DNA from: Aquanectria penicillioides
Taxonomy: Eukaryota > Ascomycota > Sordariomycetes > Hypocreales > Nectriaceae
DNA length: 64,000 nt
Reading direction: 5' to 3'
Assembly (NCBI GenBank): GCA_003415625.1
Contig: PYIU01000006.1
Span: 1,054,001 to 1,118,000, forward strand
Shown in pieces: positions 48,531 to 59,256 of the stretch; within the stretch, counting starts at the first letter, position 1, and the number at the start of each line of letters is the position of its first letter. The position numbers and the translations under genes are program-made. The notes under the pieces are model-generated. The model saw only the letters and a program-made list of their open reading frames with translations. It was not told the origin of the DNA and made no database searches.

Positions 48531-49022
48531 GTGTCTAACATGGTGGAGAAGTGGACAAGGAATGTGGTATGTTTAAGACGGTTTGAATCAATAGGGTAGA
48601 GGATCAACACAAAATTAGATGTTGAATTCAACATTTGCAGCATAGGTATCTCATAGGAACTGGGAAAGTAACATTTACCTTCAAATTCCCCCCCGACCCC
48701 AATGCATTAGTGGTGAGAATGGTTCGTCATCGTACTGAAGACATGCTGGTGAATACTTTGCGGACAAATATCAGCAAGCAGGGGCTCTAGGGCATTGACG
48801 CGCGCTAGGCTCCGCTGTCATGCACCCCACGTTTTGGGGCCCAGAGCCTCAGCGGGCCTCTATAGCCGCTGAACCTCAGGCGTGATCTGAGATTTCTTGA
48901 ATCAAGCTCCGAAATAAAATTTCCGACACCTTTCATTCGCAGCCGTACTGCATGTCAACAGCGACCACACTCATTTATTTGAAAATTTAGTACGACCTTG
49001 TTTGCATCCATTTGCTTCGCAA
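48531..49022. other. Intergenic between SER1 and MSS1
   Basis: 492 bp in tandem orientation. No gene seen. Confidence 0.5.
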
Positions 49023-50932
49023 ATGCTCAAGTGTAGTCTCCGACCAAGGCGACTCATCTTCGCGACCAGTCTCCCGCGAGTCGGGACAATTGGCAAAGGA
49101 TCTAGAGCCTCAGTCTGCGCCGCTTCCGCAGCTTCCGCACCCTGGAAACAGAGACGTGAACAATCAAGGCCCTTTTCACAAAGCGCAAAGTTTTTCCATG
49201 ACACGGAAGATGTATTTACGCTCCCAACCCTCGGAGACACAATTTATGCGCTATCAACTGCCCAGGGCCGGGCCGGTATCGCCGTGATTCGTATTTCTGG
49301 CCCAGCTTGTTTGGACGTGAGTTGCCAATCCGCGTGGGTCAAGGAAGTCAACTAAGCGCCACAAACAGGTTTATAAAGCGCTGTGCCCATCCAAACCATT
49401 ACCCACGCCTAGGTATGCCACCGTAAGATCGCTCTTTGACCCCCAATCATCAAATAGAGATCCAATCATCTTAGACTCGGAGGCTCTGGTACTGTACTTT
49501 CCCGGTCCAAAAACCGTCACGGGAGAAGATGTTTTGGAGTTGCATGTCCACGGGGGATCTGCAACTGTTAAGGCAGCACTCTCTGCAATCCCTAGATGTT
49601 CCACGGGTCAGCGCATCCGATACGCTGACCCGGGAGAGTTTACCAAGCGCGCCTTCTTCAACAATCGCCTCGATTTAGCACAGATTGAATCGCTGAGTGA
49701 CACACTTGCGGCTGAGACGGAGCAGCAGCGCCGCGCTGCGGTGCGCGGTAACTCGGGCGCCTTGGGACGCACGTACGAAGGCTGGAGGCAGCAGTTGTTG
49801 TTGGCGCGCGGCGAAATTGAGGCGCTGATTGACTTTTCAGAGGACCAACACTTTGATGAATCCGAGGCATATTTGTTAAGCAACGTCAGAGAACAGGTGG
49901 CTAGGATGCTGCACAGCATCGAGCTGCATGAGCAAGGAAGTCAGCGCAGCGAATTGCTAAAAAACGGAATCCGAATCGCGTTGTTGGGGCCTCCCAATGT
50001 AGGCAAGAGCTCTCTGATGAATCTCATAGTCGGCCGCGAGGCTTCCATCGTATCCGGAGAGGCTGGCACTACCCGCGATATCGTGGAGGCCAGCCTGGAC
50101 ATACGCGGCTACCTTTGCTCATTCGCCGACACAGCCGGATTCCGAACAAAGGACTCCGGGCCGATAAATGGATTGAATGAGGGTGGAATCGGCGCGGTCG
50201 AAGAGGAGGGAATAAGGAGGGCGAAGCAAAAGGCCCTGGACTCGGACATTGTCGTGGTGCTTGCGTCAGTGGAGCAAGGACCTGGTGGTTCCTATATTCA
50301 GTACGACGATGAGACTCTTAACTTGGCAGCACAGGCCGAGTCATGCCTTATCGTGGTAAACAAGCGGGACTCGGTCGATCTTGAACAGTTCGACGACCTT
50401 GTCCGGGGTTTTAGGGACCTTGTCCGGGCGCGAGATCCCAAACTAGCGGCGGCTGAGCTCGTGTCGATCTCGTGTAAGCAGGCTCAGACGATGCTTTTAG
50501 ACACGAAGGATCCTGGTGGTATCCAAGACGTCATGAACAGCCTTTTGGATTCCTTCAGCAACATGACTTCCATGCCTTCCGAACTCCAGGACCTTCTCGG
50601 AGTGACGGAGCGACAGCGGCAGCTCCTGGTCAAGTGCAGGCATCACCTGGAGGACTTCATGGTGGAGGCGCAGGCGGAGGATGAGGATGGGTACAGGGAC
50701 GCGGATGCCGTCCTGGCGGCTGAGTACCTTCGTTACGCGGCTGATTGCCTCGCACGCATTACCGGACGCGGCGGGTTTGGAGACGTGGAAGACGTGTTGG
50801 GGGTGATATTCGAGAAGTAAGTTCTGACAGGCGCGCACTCTGCGCCCCGATATCTGGCCATTTTCTTTATCTTTTTAGGGCTCGGAGAGATTGCTGACTG
50901 GATACTATTATAGGTTCTGCGTCGGAAAATAA
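49023..50932 (+). CDS. MSS1: Mitochondrial tRNA modification GTPase MnmE/Mss1
   Basis: GTPase that with Mto1 modifies wobble uridine of mitochondrial tRNAs. Exons 49023-49316, 49369-50816, 50914-50932; 1761 nt, 586 aa. Introns 52 and 97 nt. The N-terminus (MLKCSLRPRRLIFATSLPR) is a likely mitochondrial presequence. The tetrahydrofolate domain includes DTIYALSTAQGRAGIAVIRISGPACLD and LELHVHGGSATVKAALSAIPR. The G domain has GPPNVGKSSLMN (G1), TTRD (G2), DTAGFR (G3) and NKRD (G4). The conserved C-terminal FCxGK, whose Cys is needed for catalysis, is coded by a last exon of only 19 nt (FCVGK). Reading on past 50816 without splicing gives a false stop and loses it. Confidence 0.93.
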
Positions 50933-51721
50933 ATTAGGGAGGAAGCCAATGGTTTTTGAAAAGTGACCAGTGTGTTTATTAGAGGTTTCTGGAAACCCCA
51001 TGCTGAAAGGCCTATATAGAATCTAACTCGAAATGATGTCTAAAAACTAAACAAGATGAAACGCCGCCCAATGCATTGAAGAAAAAACGAATGACGAGTG
51101 AAATGGGTTGAGTGAAGAGCGAGATGTCCACCGCCAGGGTTTCAAGCTGCCAGATGTGAAGGGAAAGTGATAAAGCAGGTGCAAAACTGTTACAAAGGAA
51201 ATCTAAAACCAAGTTCCAAACAGATGAAAGGAATGATGCTCCTCGCTTGTTTCTCCATACCATGCCATGCTATGCCAAGTTGAAAAATGGGAAGGCTTTT
51301 GTTTCCAACTCCTTGCAAATGCCGATGCCGATGCTAATACCGATGCTGATGCTGATGATGCTGATGATGATGATGCTGATGATGCCAATGCTGATGATGC
51401 CAATGCTGATGCCAATGCTAATGCTAATGCCAATCCCAATGCCGATGCCAATGCTGATGCTGATGCCAATGCTAATGCTGATGCAGAACGACGTGCAGAT
51501 GCAAGTTTTGAAGCTCGAAGTGAAATGCTGATGCTGATGCTGATGCTGATGTAGATGCAAAAAAAGAAAAAAAAAAGGAAAACTAACTCCGGCCCAATGC
51601 AGTTGTTAAAAGTGAAACGCCGAACCATGCTGTCGCCCAGACTTGAGAGAGTGTTTTTGTTTTTTTTGTGTTTCTTGTTTCATTCTCATTCAAGTGCTGG
51701 GCGAGGTTTAGTGTGGATGAT
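50933..51721. other. Intergenic between convergent MSS1 and GRSGYN genes
   Basis: 789 bp, containing the hexanucleotide-type repeat at 51317-51483 and another ATGCTG cluster at 51525-51548. No gene supported; repeats give open frames on both strands. Confidence 0.5.
51317..51483 (+). repeat. Degenerate (GATGCY)/(AATGCT) hexamer repeat
   Basis: Interspersed units of GATGCT, GATGCC, AATGCT, AATGCC and GATGAT. On the minus strand the frame reads (ISIG)n, on the plus strand Asp/Ala/Asn-rich or Met/Leu/Pro-rich. All frames look open because of the repeat; I do not regard it as coding. Confidence 0.85.
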
Positions 51722-51925
51722 TTACTCGTCGTCCTGGTTGGGGCCGTTGTAGCCAGATCGGCCCTTGTTGCCCTGAGAGTCATCGTCGCCGTCCTTGTTG
51801 TAGCCGGAGCGGCCGTAGTCGGCCTCGGGGCCGTTGTAGCCGGATCGGCCGTAGCTGTTGGTGGAAGGGGTGGAGTCGGTGGTGTCGTCGCCGTCCTTGT
51901 TATAGCCAGAGCGGCCGAAAGACAT
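51722..51925 (-). CDS. GRSGYN-repeat small hydrophilic protein
   Basis: A 67-aa intronless protein. It consists of four copies of GRSGYN, followed alternately by KDGDD and GP(E/N), with Asp/Ser/Asn-rich linkers. It is very hydrophilic, lacks hydrophobic segments and ends DDE. Nearly every codon ends in C or is a preferred one, and the repeats differ by synonymous changes (CGC TCT, CGA TCC, CGC TCC, CGA TCT). This shows selection on the protein and suggests high expression. The function is unknown; an intrinsically disordered stress or conidial protein is a guess. An out-of-frame ATG at 51960 has a better context than the ATG at 51925 (see findings). The promoter has a TATA box at 52217-52225. 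Confidence 0.7.
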   Translation of the reverse strand: MSFGRSGYNKDGDDTTDSTPSTNSYGRSGYNGPEADYGRSGYNKDGDDDSQGNKGRSGYNGPNQDDE

Positions 51926-52084
51926 GGAGGTGGGGCAAAGGTAAGAGTGAAAGCAGCCATTGTAGATGATTTAAAAGTGATTCTTGTAATTTCTTGTAGA
52001 GAGTGGAGAAGAAGTGGAAGTTGTTGTTGTTGTTTGTAGTGGTTGTGGTTGTTGCTTGGTGTAGTTTTGGTTTTGAGTGTGTTG

Positions 52085-52140
52085 TTGAGTGTTGTTGAGT
52101 GTTGTTGAGTGTGTGTGTGTGTGTATATGTGTGTGAGTGT
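52085..52140 (+). repeat. GTTGTTGAGT and (GT)n repeats in the GRSGYN leader
   Basis: Three copies of GTTGTTGAGT followed by a GT run. On the coding (minus) strand this is a CA-rich leader between the TATA box and the GRSGYN start. Confidence 0.8.
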
Positions 52141-52216
52141 GTTGATTGAGTGTTGTTGATGTGAGAGTGTGTTGATGGTGATGATGAATCCTGATCCAAG
52201 GGAGGAAATGGAAGAT

Positions 52217-52225
52217 GTTTATATA
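52217..52225 (-). promoter_or_regulatory. TATA box of the GRSGYN gene
   Basis: TATATAAAC on the minus strand, about 290 bp upstream of the ATG at 51925, implying a leader of roughly 250 nt. Further upstream, four AGGGG (stress-element-like) pentamers occur at 52505, 52535, 52589 and 52652. Confidence 0.55.
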
Positions 52226-53011
52226 CAAGATGGACTGAAATAGAGATATGTGCAAAAAGGACGACAGCTGGGCTCTTTGAATGGCGACAATCTGGCACCA
52301 GTGGGTGTAGCACACACAGAGAGAGATAGACACCCACGGTGTGTCGGTGGTCATGATGCACGCCCCTCCACATCGGCATCATCATGCACCCATGTCCATG
52401 CCCATGCCTACGTCCCACATTGGCCATCCCGCGGTGCCGACATGAGTTCCAAACAAAGAAACATCGGCCGGCAACTAGAAAGGCAAGGGCCCAAATCAAT
52501 CCGAAGGGGCGGGCTCTGGCTCTGGCTCTTGCACAGGGGGGGAGAGCCACCAGGGCTTCCGCGAACTGCGCCATGTCGGCGAACAGACAGGGGTTGCTTG
52601 CGACGTATGACTGGACGGGATGGATAGGGCTGATGGAAACGGGAAATGGACAGGGGCTCCGGGCTCTGTGGTTCAGTGGTTCAGTGGGTTCTGGGTGGGC
52701 TCTGGCCGCGCACTGGGCAGCCCTTGGCTCAGGGCTCCTGGAGGCTTTGGTCAGCCCCTTCAGCCCGGTGGAACGCCACTTCTCTGCCTCTGCCTCCCTC
52801 CCGTCTCACAGCCCTTGGGCTGCTGTTGCTTGTGTGCCAGCTTCATCTTGGCCTGGTTCATTTTTGGACCATCCATGGAGCCGGGGACGGCTTGCCTGTG
52901 CTTACGGTGGTCCACTGGTCCCCCCATCCACCATCCACCATCCACCATCCATCATCCAGCCACAGCCCCCCCGGACCTTTTGGAAACCAAACACAAACAG
53001 AACTGACAGAC

Positions 53012-53082
53012 AGAGACACACACAACACACAACACACACAACACACACATGGACACACACACGGACACACACACACACGGAC
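53012..53082 (+). repeat. (CA)n-rich microsatellite
   Basis: Interrupted CA tract with AACACACAC and GGACACACAC units; non-coding. Confidence 0.85.
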
Positions 53083-54045
53083 CCTTGCCGTGCCCATTCC
53101 CCGTTCCCCGTTTACCCTAGATCCTTGCGGCCCATCACCATCCACCGACTCAACAGCATCAAATCCGAATTGAACTGCGGATCCAGCAGACAGGAACCCG
53201 CCTCGCCGGTCGGCCATATCCCGGCGGCTTGGGAAGATGGACTGCAGAATGTGGTACAGTAGCATCGGGCAAGGATGGGCATGATAGAGGAGAGAGCCGT
53301 CTGTCTATCCCATCTTGGACACCGCGATGCAAGGCACATCACATCACATCGAGTACAGTGCAGCCAGGAGGTGTCGCCGTTCCAGATTCCTGGGAGACGC
53401 TACTGTTGGTCGAGTCCACCTACCCACCTACCGACGCAAGGTCGAGTAGGTACCTACCACTTGCCTACCTTGCCTACCGTACCGCAATGCGGAAACGGGT
53501 TGTACGAATACCGGTACTGCCTTTTGTGTAGCACATCCTCATCAACAAAGGACCGACCTACGTAACCCCAAACTCAGGCTCAATGCCGAGCCCGTCGACG
53601 TCATTGGATGACTCCACGGGTCAAGTGCCTCGAGGCATGTGATGTCCGTTTTGGTACTGCCAAGTGACTTCTCCCAGTTGCGCAAATCTCCACGCCTTCC
53701 GATTCGAAAACTCGAGGGAGAGATTCCAGTTCATGGCAATTGAACCCGGCTGTATCCTGTCCGTGCCTCAAACTGTGTCCTCTCACTCGATCTTGCAGAT
53801 GCGTCGCGATGCATACTCTCGTATCTTGCTCTGTGTGTATGACCAACATCCGACGCCAAGTACCAGGCAAACCCGTTTGCGAAAATTCCCGATTAGTATA
53901 CATAACTGCGGAAAATACACAGTAATACCTACCTAGTCTCCCAAAAACCGCTGCTGCCTGTGCGTGCGGACTAGTCAGAGCCGCTACAAGCTCCGTCAAC
54001 CTGCATCGGTCAACCCCGTGAGATCCACCACCCAGACTACACTAA

Positions 54046-54077
54046 CCACCCTCACCACCCTCACCACCCTCACCACC
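54046..54077 (+). repeat. Short tandem ACCACCCTC repeat
   Basis: About 3.5 copies of a 9-bp unit. In one plus frame it reads (TLT)n within an open frame that I do not accept as a gene. Confidence 0.8.
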
Positions 54078-55745
54078 GCTGCTGTAACGCCCGCTGCCAC
54101 TCGCTGCACTTCTCACCTGCCAAATGCTCACCAGCTTGGCTATCCCTCACCCCCCGCCAATATGGCAATGGCTTCATCAGCGCCCTGTCGCGGACATAGA
54201 CGATCGCCGAACTCACTCTCAGTCTCTCACCACAATTCCCATGCTTTACCGCGTTTTCAACAATCACGGGTCTCGCCGTACATCAACTCCCCCCGCGGAT
54301 CAATGCCGCTGCCTCGCTTCCATGTCGTAAGCGGCCCGCAACCTTTCGAGTTACCCAAACTGACTGAAGCCCGGGCCACACGGCAATGGAACGTAGTAAT
54401 TCCTCCCCAAAAGAAGCAGCCCTGTTGTCCCAAAAGGGATTGTTCTGATCGCAACGGACAATACTGGGGATGCAGCGCGGCGGAGCCATTGGTCCGGGGC
54501 TTTTCCCTGCCGGTCCCCGAAGGGACCCCGATGGGACCCCGATCACCACGGGCCTCCCGGGGGTCCGCCATTCTGAACCATGACTCTTCTGACACGGACA
54601 GCGTACCTGCCATACTCTAGTCTCTGGGTATTCTAGACCGGGGTGAGCATCCTTGACCGAGATCGATGGGACTGACAGCTATTGGTTGGGGGCCTTTAGG
54701 AGAAAACCACCATCGAGCCACATCTCTGCTTTTGCTGCATGGCTGGTGTTTCCCGGCCGAGGGAAACGGAGTATTGATTTGTGCATGTCTTAGATTCAAT
54801 AGCCCGATGAGTAAGTGCGGCGCGCATGGCCTGTTTTCGCATATGTGTTTCCCTTACACGAGCTTCGACATCATCTCATCAAAGCCTTACATTCTCCTTC
54901 CTCCAACCAGCAGATGAGACTCTGTCGCTTCGACCCCACGAACCAGCCAAGTTCCGGACGCCACGACCTCTGCCCCGCCACATGCCAATCCACAACCACA
55001 GACAGCGCGCCATTCCACCATTCGCCCCGCTGCCGATGCCCCCTGTCTAAGCGCCGTAAAAATAGACCACTGGCCGTTGATTCGCCGTTTGGCGCGCGTG
55101 TGTGCTGACCGGCGTTCAACAAGCATCCTGGCTCCCCTTGCAACCAGCCGCTTGCACAGCCGTCTTGCCTCCCGCCAACCACGTCTCACGCATCTCACAG
55201 GCACCCCGAGAAAGCCTGACGAACCACATGGCTGCCGTTTTCAAATCAGCCTTGCCTGCGCGCCATGAAGCCCGTCTCGTCAGACCGGCTGCCTCTGAGA
55301 CGCGCTTGGGCTAGATCCCTTCCGATCGTCTAGACGCTTGGACCGATATGCGTTTTTCACTAGTGTTTCTTCAACTATCATTTGCTTCCACCGTCCCCAG
55401 GAGCTTGTCTCGGGAAGGAAGCGCGATGTGACATGACCCATGCCCCAAGCTTGTCTCACAGGAACGTTTCTTCGTCGTACAAGGCGGCGTCTGCGCTGTG
55501 TGCCCAATCACGACTGCAACCTCGCTCTGACGTCGAGAATAGCACATCTAAACTAGGCTGTAAGCTGCACGAACGACACATTGCGGCTCCTCACAAGCTT
55601 CTGAGCCTCGGCAGTTCGGTTTTTTTTTTTTTTTTTTCATTCCTCTCCCTTGTCTGCACTACAATCGTATTTGTTGGGTCTGTTATGCAGCTTAGGGTCC
55701 ATCCACATGGCACGTTCCAGACCATGCGGCCTTTGGGTAGTGTAA

Positions 55746-55781
55746 CATCATCATCACCATCATCATCATCATCATCATCAT
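55746..55781 (+). repeat. (CAT)n microsatellite
   Basis: About twelve CAT triplets with one CAC interruption, non-coding; a T run lies at 55620-55637. Confidence 0.9.
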
Positions 55782-56274
55782 GACATCGATGCTCAGTCAT
55801 CCCCAACAAGCGAAAATTCCCCCCAAAAGTGGTGAGCCCGCTGACGCGGGAGGCCGTTTCTTGCCTGTCCGATAGCCTTGTCCCTGGTTGTGATCGTCTC
55901 AAGGTTGCATGGATCGATGACAGTGATCGAAGTCAGCTGAAACCTGTTGACATGATTGCACAAAACAGGCATCATAAATCGCGATCGGTGCGACGACGGC
56001 TGATCTGCGTGAGGCTCACTCGTGTTGCCTGTTGCCAACGTCCCTGTTAGAACTCGTAACAAGGCACCCAAGACATGCGTTGAACGCGACAATTATCACA
56101 TGGCTTGGATGACTAAAAAAAAAACTAAAAAAGAAAAACTCTGTTTCTTTCTATTGTTGTGTTGCCGGCAACGGACCGATTCGACCTTTCGTCAGTGTCA
56201 ATCATATCCATTTCTATCATCTATGCACACGACTTCTGACGTTGCTTGTCCCCGCGTCATTTCCATCGACTGGC

Positions 56275-58857
56275 TCAGAGCTCGTCCTTAACTTGGCCCC
56301 CATCGCTCAATTCTTCCATAGCCATAATCTTGACAACCAAGCTAGTCCATCCCGTAAAGTGTTGGGTCCGCTGACCAGCACCAGTATCGGGATTATACTG
56401 CTCCCATGCGAACCCTGTCTCCTTCCAGCTCTTGTAGATGGTGTCTACAAGGTTCTTGCGCAACCGGTTAAACAGGTCACGAGCCTTGGCTTGATAGGGA
56501 CCCTCCTGAGAACCCATGTTCTGAATACAAAGGTTAGTGATAATGCATCGAGGTAATTTCAAGGGGCTTTGGTGAGAAATTAGGGGCTAACTTACTCGAA
56601 GCTGAGACACAATCAGATAGTTCATGGGCATCCACACGGGACCACGCCAGTAGTTTTCCCCGGTGCCATAGAACTCGTCACTCTTGCTCAGACTGCGTAT
56701 TCCGTGGGGGCTCCAGAGATAATCTTCGTCGCCAATGAGGTCCAGAGTCTTGCCTAGCTTGGGATCATCGGGCTTCATCAGACCAAGGTAGAAGGGGGCC
56801 AAAGAGACGTAGCCCTTGTGGCACACCAACTTGTGCTCCTCATACTCGTCAATGGTCGCGTCGCAGTAGCAACCCTCCTTTTCGGACCAGTGGAGGTCGT
56901 TCAGGTTGTGCTCAATGGCTGTGAGCGTCTTTCGATACTCAGCCACGTCTTCTTCATTGCCAAGGGCGTCTGCGATATTGAGGAGCGAATTGGCCATTAG
57001 GCCCACCCACGACATGAGATCAACGTGCAACTCGGCGGGGTGTGGGGGCTGTGGTCGGGGATAGTCGTCTAGACCGCTCGTCAAGACGTGTGTCTCGGTT
57101 CGGCCCCTCCATCGGTACGCTTCCTTGGTCGAGAAGGCCTCACGGTCGTACGACTTAATGTCACCCCGCTGCGTCTTGCGGAACCAGTCATAGTGCCGGC
57201 GCAGGAGGGGGTAGATCTTGCGAAGGTACGCCTCTCCCAGCTCCGTGTTGTCAATATGAGCTGACAAAAGGGGGTTTCCAGCCGATAGCTGCTCCTTGGG
57301 GCGGCTTGACTGCCGTTGGCTGCGCGGAGACGCTCCATGAAGCCCTCGATGATAAGGAATAGCGTGGGTGGGTTAGCGTAGTGCGGGTATTGAACCTGGA
57401 ACTCAGGGGGCACCTTGCTCCGCGCCTCGTCGCCGAGAATCTGTTCTCGGGGGATCCAGCCATCGTCGTCCATGGTGTTATACCAGCTGCTAACAATCTC
57501 CAGGGTCAGGTCGATGTCCCAGTCCATAATCTGCAAAAGATGGAAACCCTCATCCCACAGAAAGCCTCGAGGGAAAAAAGGTCGCGACGGTACGCTGGTA
57601 TAGAGCTCATAAGGCCCCTCGGGCTTTTGTTGGTTTCGTGCCCTAGCTTCCGCAGCCTCCTCCCAGAAGCCCTCATTCTCCTCGTCATACTCGGATGCAT
57701 ACGATCGGTCAATGACCTGTTCGCCGTGGAAATATCCGACGCCACCTAAAAGGTTGGAGAACATGCTCTTTCCAAATGTCTTAAACTTTTCGGCAGTGAA
57801 CGGCGCCTTGAGATTGAAGACGTTGGAGAAGCGCTCGGTGAAGGAATGAGACGATTGCTTGAGCTCCTCTGTCACATCCTCCGGCTTCACCTCCCTACCC
57901 GCCGATGCGGACGAGAAAATGACGTCAAATTCGAACGAGCCCTGGAACATCTTTTGCACAATGTGTGCGTTACCCGTGCCTGGCTGGTGTCCAATTCTGT
58001 ACACTTGCCATGCAGGCGGCGGGGAGGCTGCATCTAAATTCTCCTGGACGAACTTAACGGAATCCTGGAGGTGCTTGAAGACAATCTGCTTGCCCTGCCA
58101 TAGGACCTCGGAAGGAACCTCCATGCTGATGACGGTGGTGGTGTCTCCATGTTTGTTGGTCAACATCTCATGACCACCTGTCGGGTGGTCTCCAGTTCCC
58201 TTGGTGATGACGATGTTGTAGTCACCTAGAGCCTTGGACTTGCCCTTGAAGGTAGTGTCCCCTTCAAAACCAGTCTCGGTGCCCTCACCGCTAGCCATGA
58301 GCTCACCCTCGCCATCCTGGGCAAGGTAGTAGAAGATCATTGTCCTGGTGTCCTCCGGGACACCATCCCGCAGCTCACCCTTGATTCTCGCGGCCCAGCT
58401 GCCGCCATGCTTTCCGCCGGGAATCTTCACAAACGAGGTTGTGATGTCAATCCTGTTTCCTTCGTCGTGAATCGTCTGCACTCCACCCGTGCGTGCGTCG
58501 TACTCATCCCACCCATACCCGTGGATGTCTTCACCCTGCTCGCAGGTGTACCTGAACCCTGAATGAAGCTTAAAGTCAGAGTAGTGTTCACACATGTGGC
58601 TTGGCCCACCCGCACTCACCGGTCTGGATGTCGCTATAGGTGTCGACTCTCCCCCACATCAGCCCCGTCCACAATGAGTTTGGAGTTCGAGGGCGAACAC
58701 CGAAGTACAGATTCGGCTTATAGGGGCCCCAAAAGAGGCTTTCGTTGTTCTGGCGCCCAATTTCGGCGGTGAGCACCGAGGCGGCATCAGCGTTGTCGGC
58801 AGCCATGGCGCCCAGCGCAAGGCCCGCTGCGATGACCCATTGTGCCAGCTTGGCCAT
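56275..58857 (-). CDS. ER glucosidase I (mannosyl-oligosaccharide glucosidase, GH63), one frameshift
   Basis: Removes the terminal alpha-1,2 glucose from N-glycans in the ER (Cwh41/Gls1 type). Exons 58857-58620, 58558-56596, 56520-56275; introns 61 and 75 nt. The N-terminus MAKLAQWVIAAGLALGAMAADNADA is a signal peptide. GH63 segments: ESLFWGPYKPNLYFGVRPRTPNSLWTGLMWG, FPRGFLWDEGFHLLQIMDWD, SSWYNTMDDDGWIPREQILGDEA, and ENYWRGPVWMPMNYLIVSQLR near the end. The frame breaks at 57298-57301. With one extra base RAANGSQAAPKEQLSAGNPLLSAHIDNTELGEAYL is read through, and the total becomes 2448 nt (815 aa), normal for the family. As given, translation would lose the C-terminal third. The gene is divergent from SNRNP27, 399 bp apart. 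Confidence 0.92.
57298..57301. other. Frameshift site in glucosidase I (G run one base short)
   Basis: Coding strand GCC GCC CCA AGG AGC becomes GCC GCC CCC AAG GAG CAG with one more C, restoring APKEQLSAGNPLLSAHIDN. Exons sum to 2447 nt, one short of a multiple of three. Confidence 0.88.
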
Positions 58858-59256
58858 GCTGGCAGAGTCAAAAGTCTGGCCTGTAGACTTGAAAGTGCTT
58901 TTGATATAAGCAAAAACGAAAAAGAAAACACCTTAGCGACAGGTTTGCTTCACCGACGTCCTTCAGCGTAACCCGGTTACAGAGAACACGTTGATGGTGG
59001 GCGGATGACGACGAGTGTTCCAAGAGCAAGGCTGAAGCTCTCCCCCCACAGGAGCTCAGAATGGGAGCCAGCTCCGACCAATCGCATTGTATCTGCGACA
59101 CCAGCCACCTCCACCTCCCATGCAGTCCTGCCACCTGCGCCACATTTAACTGTTCCCTCCTCAGCCTCTCCAAAGTCGGTGCTTTGTAGATTTCTCGCCC
59201 CTCCGAGGCAACTCTCCAAACCAAACACTCTACAATCAAGTTCCAACACCGCAACA
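58858..59256. promoter_or_regulatory. Bidirectional promoter, glucosidase I / SNRNP27
   Basis: 399 bp between two divergent start codons, so the two genes must share or closely abut their promoters. No specific element identified. Confidence 0.6.

Larger units (their letters stand above)
51926..56274. other. 4.3-kb gene-poor region rich in microsatellites
   Basis: Upstream of the GRSGYN gene and downstream of glucosidase I. Contains GTTGTTGAGT and GT repeats, a CA tract, ACCACCCTC units and CAT repeats. Open frames (52384-53262, 53964-54620, 54871-55182) show repeat-driven or random composition. The part up to about 52700 is likely the GRSGYN promoter and leader. Confidence 0.55.

Noticed and set aside
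48961..49022. TTG-initiated extension of MSS1
   Set aside because: An ordinary ATG at 49023 gives a good mitochondrial presequence; non-ATG start not needed.
51583..51960. 125-codon frame overlapping the GRSGYN gene
   Set aside because: Thr/Ala/Pro-rich shadow of the GRSGYN repeat; kept only as a possible upstream start issue.
52384..53262. 292-codon plus frame
   Set aside because: Composed of His/Thr/Pro-rich microsatellite translation (CA tract); not protein-like.
53964..54620. 218-codon plus frame with (TLT)n
   Set aside because: Driven by the ACCACCCTC repeat; no codon bias or recognisable domain.
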